The notes under the pieces: model-generated
Told to the model about the DNA's origin: nothing
What the model saw: only the letters and a program-made list of their open reading frames with translations
The model's database searches: none
Program-made: the position numbers and the translations under genes
In this document: piece after piece, positions 25,427 through 33,701 of the stretch
Layout of the letters: the number at the start of each line of letters is the position of its first letter
Position numbering within the stretch: the first letter of the stretch is position 1
Assembly (NCBI GenBank): GCA_024742395.1
Contig: JANSYO010000037.1
Span: forward strand, 1 to 45,340
Direction of reading: 5' to 3'
DNA length: 45,340 nt
Source: Cytophagales bacterium
Lineage (GTDB): Bacteria > Bacteroidota > Bacteroidia > Cytophagales > Spirosomataceae

Positions 25427-25742
25427 GCGAACACTTTTTCTTACCTGCCTCATTCTGGGCACCTACATGTACACCGTGAGTCGGTGTAGTATGGAGTCAA
25501 AATACAGCTACGAGGTATTCAATGTAAATGAAAAGAATTTTGGATATGCTATCTCAAAAAATGGCATACAGATAATTCATCAGGAGCATATTCCCGGATT
25601 ATCAGGCAATCATAGGTTCCGTAACCGAAAGAGTACTGAAGAAGTGGCAGAACTGATGATCAGAAAATTAAAACAGGGAGAATTCCCTCCAACGGTATCT
25701 CAGGCCGAGCTATCGGAGCTCGGCCTGTACAAGGCAAAATAA
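25416..25742 (+). CDS. DUF4907 small exported protein
   Basis: A 108-residue protein with an N-terminal hydrophobic segment (RTLFLTCLILGTYMYTVS) that may be a signal peptide or anchor. The body has YEVFNVNEKNFGYAISKNGIQ, IIHQEHIPGLSGNHRFRN and a helix with EEVAELMIRKLKQGEFPPTV, matching the DUF4907 pattern with its IPGLSG-like turn. No enzyme motif. The 11-base overlap with the Kelch gene and the 9-base gap to the DUF4270 gene mark it as the middle gene of an operon; the trio is a recurrent arrangement in Bacteroidota as far as I recall. Function unknown. Confidence 0.8.
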   Translation: MKIKRTLFLTCLILGTYMYTVSRCSMESKYSYEVFNVNEKNFGYAISKNGIQIIHQEHIPGLSGNHRFRNRKSTEEVAELMIRKLKQGEFPPTVSQAELSELGLYKAK

Positions 25743-25751
25743 AAACAAGAT

Positions 25752-27047
25752 ATGACCAAGAAACTCCTATGGCTGGTAGTAGGCCTTAGCAGCCAGTTTA
25801 TGGCCTGTACTGAAGGCAGTTTAGACATCAACCTAGACCCAAACCCGCAGATCGACGAAACTGCCTATATGATTGACACCATGAGAATAGATGCGTATAC
25901 TATTAAGGGTGATAGCCTTAATTCTTCTGCTTCAGGTGAAATCTTAGCGGGATCGGTAGACTTATCTGACTTAATTCATATAGACGCCGAAGCCTACTTT
26001 CAGCTCAGTCTTCCCTTAGTAAGTTATGGATATTATAATATTACAGAGTCAATAGTAATAGACTCTGCTAAAGTGATTTTCCCTCATGCAGGATTTGTAG
26101 GAGATTCCACCTATTCTCAACGTTTTCTTTTAAATGAGCTGCAGGAAGAAGTATCTACCTCTGACCAGCAGACAATTGATGACGCTTATACTTATAACCT
26201 CACTCCACTCGCTGAAACTGTCAAGAAGCTTCGTCCGTCTAAAGACACGACTTTAGAATTAACCATTGATCCCAATTTGGCACAGCAGATTTTGACCTAT
26301 TACCAAACAAGTGATAAAGATGAAAACCCTGACTTAAAGAAAGTTTTAAAAGGGTTGGTACTTCGAGGTGATAAGTTCAATACGGCCATTAGCAGATTTG
26401 ATGCTTCCAATACAAAATTGAGGCTTTATACCCATACGGCTAAAACGTTTGAAAAGTACAATTTTGATTTCCCGGTGGTGGTAAACAATGCACAGTTTAC
26501 GCATTATGCTACCTCCTCAAATTATTCAGGCTTTTCAAAGCTTGTGAATCCAGGAGATCAATTGAGCACAGCCGAAAGCAGCAATTCAATGCTATTAATG
26601 AATGCCATTGGCTATTCCGGTAAGGTAGTTATACCCGGAATAGCAGCACTTAAAGAAGTCACAGACCTGGCGAGCATCTATAAATGTACTTTGCTTTTAT
26701 ATTCTACAAGAAAAGGCAAAAACGAAACCCCACAGCCACCAAGTACTTTAGGTTTATATTCTATTAACCTGAATAACGAAACAGAATCAGTATTAACAGA
26801 CAATAGTGCCGTTCAAATTACCGGTTCATATACCTATGATCCTGAGGGTTTGGTTTTTAATAGTTATTATACGTTTGATCTTACAAATTATCTAATAGAT
26901 ATTTTGTACGGAGATGCCAAGAACAAGGGCTTCCAAATAGCTCCAATTGATGGCACAGATGGCATCACCTCATTAAAAGGAGTGGGTTTGGCTGATTATG
27001 AACATGCTGGCTTTAAAGCTCAGCTGAGAGTGTATTATAACAAGTAA
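25752..27047 (+). CDS. DUF4270 lipoprotein
   Basis: A 431-residue lipoprotein with lipobox SQFMAC (Cys19) and a following segment TEGSLDINLDPNPQ. DUF4270 proteins are large beta-rich envelope proteins found in Bacteroidota; recognisable here are the N-terminal YMIDTMRIDAYTIKGDSLNS, the GSVDLSDLIHIDAEAYFQLS strand pair, the region around FNTAISRFDASNTKLRLYTHT, and the C-terminal TFDLTNYLIDILYGDAKNKG with GLADYEHAGFKAQLRVYYNK. No known enzymatic motif. It is cotranscribed with the Kelch and DUF4907 genes. Its stop is one base from the stop of the convergent hydrolase-like gene. Confidence 0.85.
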   Translation: MTKKLLWLVVGLSSQFMACTEGSLDINLDPNPQIDETAYMIDTMRIDAYTIKGDSLNSSASGEILAGSVDLSDLIHIDAEAYFQLSLPLVSYGYYNITESIVIDSAKVIFPHAGFVGDSTYSQRFLLNELQEEVSTSDQQTIDDAYTYNLTPLAETVKKLRPSKDTTLELTIDPNLAQQILTYYQTSDKDENPDLKKVLKGLVLRGDKFNTAISRFDASNTKLRLYTHTAKTFEKYNFDFPVVVNNAQFTHYATSSNYSGFSKLVNPGDQLSTAESSNSMLLMNAIGYSGKVVIPGIAALKEVTDLASIYKCTLLLYSTRKGKNETPQPPSTLGLYSINLNNETESVLTDNSAVQITGSYTYDPEGLVFNSYYTFDLTNYLIDILYGDAKNKGFQIAPIDGTDGITSLKGVGLADYEHAGFKAQLRVYYNK

Positions 27048-27048
27048 T

Positions 27049-27999
27049 TCAGAGTAAAGAGAGAAACCAGTCTAATAGCTCGTTTTCATCTACAATGCTC
27101 CAGGAATGAGGATGCCGGCTACCATCTGGCCGGTATCCTTTGTCTTCTGTCAGGATTAGCTCAGAGATTTCATTGCCATCTATTTTCAATTGATTAATCA
27201 TTGCTGCCAGATCTATGGCATTCATAGAATAATAATCCTTGCCTCTGTTGTCTATCCACCAGTGAACATCGGGTTCGGTATAGGCCCTTACAGCAATATC
27301 TTTCAAGTATTTTACATTACCACCCTGACTGGCCGAATAGCAAAAGGGTGAGTAGTTTACATAGTTTGGCATAACTTCTTCCGGTTTTCCTTTAAGGTTC
27401 TTAACCAAATATTGACTTACCCACTTCCCTTCATTGGCCGCAATCTTGTTTAAATTCATCCTCCAGGATTTCTCTGCAACAGACCAAAACCTGACCATAT
27501 CTAATGGAGAATCACAGACAGCAACGGCTCTTGGTGTTATTTTATACTGAGACTCACTTGATGAAGCAAATATGGCCATTTTCAGAGCTCTTGTTCCTTC
27601 AAGTGACATTCCTGAAAACAGCAGCTTCTCTTCCGGTATTTGATTTTCTAAACAAGCCATATGGATGTAATTCTCCAGCTCCAGCATTTTATTGGTTTCG
27701 AACAAAAATTCCAGGCCATTTTCAGTAGTCACAAAAAGTACGGCTAAATTCTTCTCCACTGCCAGACGTGTTATGGAGTTCATAGAAGACGTATCTCTTT
27801 CTGCATGAAAAAAAACCAAACCTCCCACGGGTGCATCATCAGGTAAAAATAGGGTGTAACCCGAAGCGACTTTTGGTATTTGAATGTCTTCAGACAGCTC
27901 TATAAAACCTTGATTTATATTAGAAACCATTTTTATTCGCTGACTATACCCGCTCAGCGTAATAAGATATATTAAACAGAAGAAGCTTATGTTTCTCAT
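27049..27999 (-). CDS. Secreted alpha/beta-hydrolase-like protein
   Basis: A 316-residue exported protein with a signal peptide (MRNISFFCLIYLITLSGYSQ). The alpha/beta-hydrolase pattern is partial but visible: a strand GGLVFFHAERD near the start, the nucleophile elbow FSGMSLEGTRAL (G-M-S-L-E-G), a possible acid in the AVRAYTEPDVHWWIDNRG segment, and a C-terminal His in PDGSRHPHSWSIVDE. There is no close resemblance to a named esterase. It is monocistronic, convergent with the DUF4270 gene (one-base gap) and divergent from upp. It could be an esterase, a peptidase or a non-catalytic relative. Function not assigned. Confidence 0.65.
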   Translation of the reverse strand: MRNISFFCLIYLITLSGYSQRIKMVSNINQGFIELSEDIQIPKVASGYTLFLPDDAPVGGLVFFHAERDTSSMNSITRLAVEKNLAVLFVTTENGLEFLFETNKMLELENYIHMACLENQIPEEKLLFSGMSLEGTRALKMAIFASSSESQYKITPRAVAVCDSPLDMVRFWSVAEKSWRMNLNKIAANEGKWVSQYLVKNLKGKPEEVMPNYVNYSPFCYSASQGGNVKYLKDIAVRAYTEPDVHWWIDNRGKDYYSMNAIDLAAMINQLKIDGNEISELILTEDKGYRPDGSRHPHSWSIVDENELLDWFLSLL

Positions 28000-28109
28000 G
28001 TCCTGAAATTAGCGTAATTACAAAAAAAGAATCCAGTCAAAAAGGTTAATAAAACTTAATGCTGTTAAATTCACGTTGATTTTAATTTTCAACCTTAAGA
28101 ACGCTCCTT

Positions 28110-28754
28110 ATGTATATCCTTACTGAAAACAGCAGTCTGGCCAATAATTATCTAGCAGAAATCAGAGAAAAGAATATACAAAAAGACCGACCTAAATTCA
28201 GACGAAACCTTATTCGATTAGGTGAAATCTTTGCCTATGAAATTTCGAAAAATCTGGCCTACGCCAGTGAGAAAGTTGAAACTAGCCTGGGAGAAAAAGA
28301 AACCAGAGTGTTAAAGGACCATCCTGTATTGGTTACAATTTTAAGGGCTGGCTTGCCACTACATCAGGGAATGCTCAATTACTTTGACCAATCTGACAAT
28401 GCGTTTATTGGGGCTTACAGAGGATCACATGATAGCAAAGAGGAGTTTGATATAGAGATGGATTACATAACTAGTCCTGATATTCATGGAAAAACCCTGA
28501 TAATATGTGATCCAATGATTGCCACAGGCAAATCAATAGAAAAGGCGTACCATGCCATGCTTCGGTACGGCATTCCAAAAAGAACTTACATTGTGGCGGC
28601 TATAGCCTCTCAAAGAGGAGCCCGTTTTGTTCAGGCACGTATGCCTGAATGTAGACTATATCTCGGAGATTTAGATAAAGAACTTAATTCCAAATCTTAT
28701 ATAATCCCAGGTCTGGGCGATGCCGGAGACCTTTCTTTTGGAGACAAAACCTGA
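28110..28754 (+). CDS. upp: Uracil phosphoribosyltransferase
   Basis: Pyrimidine salvage enzyme that makes UMP from uracil and PRPP in the cytoplasm. The 214-residue product has VLVTILRAGLPLHQGMLNYF, the PRPP-binding loop IICDPMIATGKSIEKA (usually ATGGS; the Lys is a departure from the E. coli form), IVAAIASQRGARFV and the C-terminal uracil-binding PGLGDAGDLSFGD. Normal length. An MFS transporter gene follows after 52 bases on the same strand, which may tie salvage to nucleobase or sugar uptake, but the transporter type does not show this clearly. Confidence 0.92.
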   Translation: MYILTENSSLANNYLAEIREKNIQKDRPKFRRNLIRLGEIFAYEISKNLAYASEKVETSLGEKETRVLKDHPVLVTILRAGLPLHQGMLNYFDQSDNAFIGAYRGSHDSKEEFDIEMDYITSPDIHGKTLIICDPMIATGKSIEKAYHAMLRYGIPKRTYIVAAIASQRGARFVQARMPECRLYLGDLDKELNSKSYIIPGLGDAGDLSFGDKT

Positions 28755-28806
28755 TCAAAAGAATTTAAACTATTTTTACCCCAATCTAACTCTCAAAAAC
28801 CATTAA

Positions 28807-30066
28807 ATGTCATTAAAACTTACCAAATCTGATTGGAAAAAGCTACTGAGTCTTCCTGTTATCGTTGCGGCTCTTGGTTATTTCGTTGATATCTATGATA
28901 TGCAGCTCTTCGGCATCGTAAGAGTTCCCAGTTTAAAAAGCCTTGGCCTCACCAATGAAGAAGTGGGCATTATTGGAAAATCTATCCTAAACTATCAAAT
29001 GATAGGTCTTCTCTTGGGCGGTATTCTATGGGGAGTCTTAGGTGATAAAAAAGGAAGGCTTTCCGTACTTTTCGGTTCAATCATCACCTACTCTATAGCC
29101 AATATTGCCTGCGGCCTTATTCCTCAAATACAATTTATGGATCAGGTGGAAGCCTATAAATGGCTAAGATTCATAGCGGGTGTGGGCTTAGCTGGAGAGC
29201 TTGGAGCCGGTATTACGTTGGTTTCTGAAAGTTTACCCAAGAATCTCAGAGCCATAGGCACTTCTCTGGTGGCTGGTGTGGGTTTAATGGGAGCAGTAGT
29301 AGGAAACTTTACGGTTCGACTTTCTGGCGATTGGACCATCGCCTACTTTATTGGAGGAGCTATGGGTTTTGCACTTTTACTTCTACGTGTAGGGGTTATA
29401 GAATCTGGGATGTATAAAAACATTACGCACGACAGCAGCATTTCAAGGGGAAATTTCTTTTCCTTTTTTAATAATAAAGAACGTTTTATTAAATACATGA
29501 AATGCATTGGCATTGGTATACCTACATGGTTTTGTATTGGTATACTGGCGTATTTTAGTAATGAATTTGGCGAAGCTCTAGGCATTAAAGAACCTGTAGA
29601 ACCTGGCATGGCTATTATGTGGGCCTATGTGGGTATTTCTGCCGGAGACTTTCTTAGTGGGTTTATAAGTCACCAACTGCAATCAAGAAAAAAAGCCATT
29701 TTCTGGATGATGCTTTTCTCTGCATTGGGAGTTATTGCTTTTCTTTTTGCTGGTGTAAAATCGGCAAATATGCTTTATGCCATCTGCTGTTGGTTAGGTT
29801 TGGGTACGGGCTATTGGGCAATGTTTGTTACGGTTGGAGCAGAGCAGTTCGGAACAAACTTAAGAGCCACCGCAGCTACGACGGTACCCAATATGGTAAG
29901 AGGTGCCTTACCCGGAATGATCGTGATTTTCTCCTTCTTTAAACCTGGTTCAGGTATCATCATGGCTGGTGCAATTACTGGTCTGATTGCCTACGCAATT
30001 GGTTTCGTTTCTACTCTAACTATACCCGAAACACATGGCAAGGATCTCGACTATCTTGAAGTTTAG
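28807..30066 (+). CDS. MFS transporter
   Basis: A 419-residue major facilitator superfamily transporter with about 12 membrane helices. Motif A between helices 2 and 3 is clear (GVLGDKKGRLSVLFGS), and the first half also carries RFIAGVGLAGELGAGITLVSE, the signature of the sugar and aromatic-acid/organic-acid symporter branches. A cytoplasmic central loop (NFFSFFNNKERFIKYMKC) separates the halves. The second half has LGLGTGYWAMFVTVGAEQFG and TNLRATAATTVPNMVRGALP, again typical of the organic-acid/sugar type. It ends PETHGKDLDYLEV. The substrate is not determined. It is followed by a convergent region with a terminator at 30163-30192. Confidence 0.87.
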   Translation: MSLKLTKSDWKKLLSLPVIVAALGYFVDIYDMQLFGIVRVPSLKSLGLTNEEVGIIGKSILNYQMIGLLLGGILWGVLGDKKGRLSVLFGSIITYSIANIACGLIPQIQFMDQVEAYKWLRFIAGVGLAGELGAGITLVSESLPKNLRAIGTSLVAGVGLMGAVVGNFTVRLSGDWTIAYFIGGAMGFALLLLRVGVIESGMYKNITHDSSISRGNFFSFFNNKERFIKYMKCIGIGIPTWFCIGILAYFSNEFGEALGIKEPVEPGMAIMWAYVGISAGDFLSGFISHQLQSRKKAIFWMMLFSALGVIAFLFAGVKSANMLYAICCWLGLGTGYWAMFVTVGAEQFGTNLRATAATTVPNMVRGALPGMIVIFSFFKPGSGIIMAGAITGLIAYAIGFVSTLTIPETHGKDLDYLEV

Positions 30067-30099
30067 GTAAAAATACCCTAAGAAAACCGTATTAATGAC

Positions 30100-30130
30100 T
30101 TTTATCTATTGACAAAGTCTACTAAGTTTG
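30100..30130 (+). promoter_or_regulatory. Candidate promoter in the MFS/desaturase junction
   Basis: TTTT (30100-30103), 19 bases, TAAGTTTG (30123-30130): the -7 box is a perfect TAnnTTTG and the -33 box matches three of four bases. It would start a transcript near 30137 that ends at the terminator about 55 bases later. Confidence 0.35.
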
Positions 30131-30146
30131 TAGAGATTTTACAGCC

Positions 30147-30179
30147 ATGAACAAAAACAACTGGTGCAGCTTCCATTAA
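30147..30179 (+). CDS. Possible ten-codon micro-gene
   Basis: ATG-to-TAA frame encoding MNKNNWCSFH, placed 17 bases after the -7 box candidate and ending inside the terminator hairpin (its UAA lies in loop and 3' arm). The tight fit of promoter, ATG, stop and terminator is suggestive, but a ten-codon frame arises easily by chance. There is no downstream gene on this strand, so it is not a normal attenuation leader. Translation is unproven. Confidence 0.2.
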   Translation: MNKNNWCSFH

Positions 30180-30192
30180 GCTGCACTTTTTT
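30163..30192 (+). terminator. Rho-independent terminator at the MFS/desaturase junction
   Basis: Stem GTGCAGCTT (30164-30172) with AAGCTGCAC (30178-30186), five-base loop, then six T residues. It works on the plus strand; the reverse orientation lacks a U-run. It can end the upp-MFS transcript about 100 bases past the MFS stop. Its 3' arm and T-run also encode the last codons of the desaturase gene on the other strand. Confidence 0.8.
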
Positions 30193-31465
30193 GTTGCCCT
30201 AAAATGGAGATAGTTTGCGTATCTCTCAATTCTACAAAAACGAAATAGCCAGTCACTAAAGTAGCTGATACAAAGTATATTGGCACTAAAACATTCCAGG
30301 CTAAACCCATCTGTTCCATACCAAACCATGTGCCATGCTGAAGGTATATAAACAGCCCGAAACCATTTTTCAAAAGCTCTTGCCAAAAGGCATTCGGATT
30401 CATATCCATTAGTTCGGTATAGGCATAAACACTAAAAAACAGGAAAAAGCCATACATAAATAGCTCTCTTATTTCTAATTCTGGTATTGCCGTAAAGAAA
30501 ATCATTAAAAAAGTGAAAGTAACAATGAATTGTACCCAGGACCAGGCCTGTAAATTTTTTGATATTGAAGGATTGTACTTTTCAAAATTGTAAGGGTCAT
30601 CTATTTTGAACTCCGGGTATTTCTCTTCTACATCTTTGGGCCTCCAGCCGGTGGGCATATACCATACCCTGAATTTGTCTTTCCAGTTTTTTGCCCGGTA
30701 GGCATCTTTCATCAGTAACCACAAATGCTGATAATTAATTTTTATTGGATTCCAGGTACGAACGGGTCTTGTAATGCCATACACAGGTGGTATATCAGGT
30801 AACTCTTCCTGAAATGTCCCAAACCACTTGTCCCAGAATATGAAAATCTGGCCATGATTTTTATCTATGTAAATAGGATTAATGGCATGATGCACCCTGT
30901 GATGAGAAGGAGTAACTATGATTTTCTCCAGCCAGCCCATTTTACGGATATAAGTAGTATGATACCAAAACTGAGCAAACAAATGGATAGGGGCTACAAT
31001 AGCGATGATGGTAGGATCTACGCCAAGCAATGCCGCTGGAAGAAGAAAAATTGTAAAGAACTTAATAAGATCTGAGATACTCTGTCTTAATGCACAGGCC
31101 AGATTAAATTCTTCAGAACTGTGGTGAACCAAATGCTGATTCCAGAAAAAATTAATCTGGTGGTTCAGTCTGTGCCCCCAATACCCGGCAAAATCTAAGG
31201 CAATAAAGGCGATCAGTACATTCAGCCAGGTAAATTCTATATGAATCAAAGCCACCTTTTCATATAACCAAACATAGGTTAATAAAGAAAGTCCTATGCC
31301 TAAAACATCTTTCAGAGTGTTGGTATAACCAGAACTAAGGCTTGAGATCATATCCATCCATTTGAAATCATCGCCCTTTACATATTTACCATAAAGCTTC
31401 TCTCCCATGACCAGCAAAAAAAAGGCGGGAGAGGCATAAATCAATATTTGGGCGTATGTTTCCAT
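30176..31465 (-). CDS. Sterol desaturase / fatty acid hydroxylase superfamily protein
   Basis: Membrane di-iron oxygenase of 429 residues. The histidine boxes are complete: HRLNH at 98-102, HLVHH at 111-115, and HHRVHH at 188-193, with an extra His at 161 and 169 in the same membrane region. These bind the two irons used to hydroxylate or desaturate lipid chains. Membrane segments lie at about 7-20, 52-90 and 135-165 before the last box, then a long soluble stretch (about 194-310) and a C-terminal set of three or four helices (about 310-420), which makes it longer than the simple 250-residue family members. Substrate unknown; fatty acids, sphingolipids or carotenoid-like lipids are all possible. 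It is divergent from the DUF3857 genes. Confidence 0.9.
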   Translation of the reverse strand: METYAQILIYASPAFFLLVMGEKLYGKYVKGDDFKWMDMISSLSSGYTNTLKDVLGIGLSLLTYVWLYEKVALIHIEFTWLNVLIAFIALDFAGYWGHRLNHQINFFWNQHLVHHSSEEFNLACALRQSISDLIKFFTIFLLPAALLGVDPTIIAIVAPIHLFAQFWYHTTYIRKMGWLEKIIVTPSHHRVHHAINPIYIDKNHGQIFIFWDKWFGTFQEELPDIPPVYGITRPVRTWNPIKINYQHLWLLMKDAYRAKNWKDKFRVWYMPTGWRPKDVEEKYPEFKIDDPYNFEKYNPSISKNLQAWSWVQFIVTFTFLMIFFTAIPELEIRELFMYGFFLFFSVYAYTELMDMNPNAFWQELLKNGFGLFIYLQHGTWFGMEQMGLAWNVLVPIYFVSATLVTGYFVFVELRDTQTISILGQQKSAA

Positions 31466-31490
31466 TAGTATGCTTGCAGAGTATATGTAT

Positions 31491-31521
31491 CAAAGATATG
31501 GTTTCTTTAATTTTTTATCAA
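31491..31521 (-). promoter_or_regulatory. Desaturase gene promoter
   Basis: On the minus strand TTG at 31521-31519, 20 bases, TATCTTTG at 31498-31491, a perfect TAnnTTTG box. It predicts a short leader of about 20 bases before the desaturase ATG. Confidence 0.6.
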
Positions 31522-31720
31522 GCCAATTTCTTTTCTAAATAAGAAGCAGACATTTTTGAACTTTTTAAAGAAAAAGCACCGATAAATAAATATAGACTAA
31601 TTTATACACCATTAACTATGAAGCCCTTACCTGAAAACAAAATAATTATTTAAACTTTAATAGCCTTTTTTGGTAAGAAGTTTGATTTTGTCAATCCATT
31701 ACAAATGCTCTTTAAAACAC

Positions 31721-33700
31721 ATGCACTTTAAAACGCTTCTCTTGTCAGCACTACTATTGCTGACAATCCAATCCAACGCTCAAAAACCAGTAAAGTTTGG
31801 TAACATTAGTCCTTCTGATTTTAAAACAGACTATTCAAGCCTTGACAGTAATGCCCATGCCATAGTACTCTATGAATATGGAAATGTGGAGTTTATTTAT
31901 AACAATGCCAGAGGTTTTGAAATAGAAACCACCATTCATGTCAGGAAGCATATCTTGAACAAATCAAGCTTAGATGAGGGAATTGTTACCATCCCGTATT
32001 ATAGAGGTACCAGCACTACAGGAGAAAATATTTACAAAGTCAAAGCCAATACTTTTAACCTTGAAAAGGGTAAAGTAGTAACATCAGAACTTCATAGGAA
32101 AGAAGTATTTGATGAAAGAAAAAATGAAGACTACTATCAAAAAAAGATGAGTCTTCCAGACGTCAAAGAAGGCTCAATCATTGAATACACCTATGTGATA
32201 CAATCTCCCTTAGCTAAAATAAGTAATCCTCGTACCTGGTATTTTCAAGGAGAACTCCCGAAAGTCTGGAGCGAAATAAATGTTAAGATACCGGCTTACT
32301 TCTATTATCAGATAATCATGAATGGTTATCTTCCTCTAACAGTTAATGATCAGTTACGTGAATCTGTTGATATCCATGGAACAGACGTACGTATACAAGG
32401 TATTGCTTACCGATTTGCTGTGGCTGATGCTCCTGCTTTTAAAGATGAGAAATACATCACTACTGAAGAAGATTATATTTCTAAAGTGGAGTTTGAACTT
32501 TCTTCTTATCAATTTCCCAACGAACCAATAAGGAATTTTACTACCTCCTGGCCTGAGCTCGACAAAACACTTATTGACCATGAAAAATGGAACGTAGGAT
32601 TTTCTAAACCTGGCTTTCTGAAAGAGAAAGTAGATGAATTTAATAAAATCTCTGACATGAAAACCAGACTTGAAGCCATTCATAGATACATGACAACTGA
32701 GTACGTTTGGGATGAACATGTAGGGCTCGGAATAACCAATTCTCTCAAAAAAACTTTTACCGATAAAACCGGCTCTGCCACGGAGTTGAACTTATTAGCT
32801 TCTTCACTTTTAAGGAGTTGCGGATTCAATGCCAATCCGGTCATTTCAAGTACCAGATCAAATGGTAGAATAAGTGAGATTTACCCACTCTTAGATAGGT
32901 TTAATTATACCCTGGTGGTGGTTCATCTCGGAGAAGAACAAATCCTTTTTGATTGTACTGATCCGCTTGAGCCATTAGGCAATTTACCCATAAGAATTGC
33001 GAACAGTACCGGACGGGAAATATTTGAAACCGGAGCTACATTTATTGACCTTTCACCAAAGAAAGCCAGTACTTTATACGAAGAAATAAATGCTAAAATC
33101 AATACTGAAGAAGGAAGTTTATCAGGTAGATATAATGCCTCATATGGTGGCTACGAGGCAAGAGATCTAAGAGCCAGGTTTAAAGAAATGGGCGAAAAAG
33201 AATTTAAAGAGAGCCTTATCAAAAGTACTTCTGACTGGTATATTGATGAGATTTCTCACGAAAATATGACTGAAATATATAGCAGTCCCAGTGTTTCCTT
33301 TCATTTCAAAATGGAAGACGGAGCCATTATGCCAGATATCATTTATCTCACTCCTATGTTAGCCGGGCAAGAGAAAGAAAATCCATTCAAGAAAAAAACC
33401 AGGCTATACCCGGTTAATTTGGGCAACAGACACAGACATTCTATAAAGGCTTCTTATGAAATTCCCAAAGGATTTGTAGTGGACGAAATGCCCAAAACCG
33501 TGAACGTACTCCTGCCAAATAATGGCGGTAGTTTTCTATTTCATGCTCAGCAAATGGAAAACACTTTGGTATTTACTTCAAGACTTTATCTGGAAAAACA
33601 TGAGTATTCAGCAGAAGAATATAGCTATCTAAAGCAATTCTATGATATGGTTGTTGAAAAACACGCAGAACAGGCTGTACTAAAGAAAATTGAAGAGTAA
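31721..33700 (+). CDS. DUF3857 protein with degenerate transglutaminase-like domain
   Basis: A 659-residue exported protein. The ATG at 31721 starts a clean signal peptide (MHFKTLLLSALLLLTIQSNAQ); an upstream in-frame start at 31670 would bury it. The N-terminal half is a DUF3857 beta-domain (VLYEYGNVEFIYNN, VRKHILNKSSLDEG, SIIEYTYVIQSPL). The middle is the transglutaminase-like core, but the position of the catalytic Cys is Ser352 (KTGSATELNLLAS) and the usual His is replaced (RFNYTLVVVHLG), leaving only the Asp region (LFDCTDPLEPLG). It is therefore probably not a protease or transglutaminase. The C-terminal third is beta-rich (DUF3858-like). It is cotranscribed with the next gene (one-base gap), whose triad is largely intact. 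Confidence 0.85.
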   Translation: MHFKTLLLSALLLLTIQSNAQKPVKFGNISPSDFKTDYSSLDSNAHAIVLYEYGNVEFIYNNARGFEIETTIHVRKHILNKSSLDEGIVTIPYYRGTSTTGENIYKVKANTFNLEKGKVVTSELHRKEVFDERKNEDYYQKKMSLPDVKEGSIIEYTYVIQSPLAKISNPRTWYFQGELPKVWSEINVKIPAYFYYQIIMNGYLPLTVNDQLRESVDIHGTDVRIQGIAYRFAVADAPAFKDEKYITTEEDYISKVEFELSSYQFPNEPIRNFTTSWPELDKTLIDHEKWNVGFSKPGFLKEKVDEFNKISDMKTRLEAIHRYMTTEYVWDEHVGLGITNSLKKTFTDKTGSATELNLLASSLLRSCGFNANPVISSTRSNGRISEIYPLLDRFNYTLVVVHLGEEQILFDCTDPLEPLGNLPIRIANSTGREIFETGATFIDLSPKKASTLYEEINAKINTEEGSLSGRYNASYGGYEARDLRARFKEMGEKEFKESLIKSTSDWYIDEISHENMTEIYSSPSVSFHFKMEDGAIMPDIIYLTPMLAGQEKENPFKKKTRLYPVNLGNRHRHSIKASYEIPKGFVVDEMPKTVNVLLPNNGGSFLFHAQQMENTLVFTSRLYLEKHEYSAEEYSYLKQFYDMVVEKHAEQAVLKKIEE

Positions 33701-33701
33701 T

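Noticed and set aside
32354-32719. 121-codon open frame on the minus strand
   Set aside because: Antisense inside the DUF3857 gene; no signal peptide, motif or promoter.
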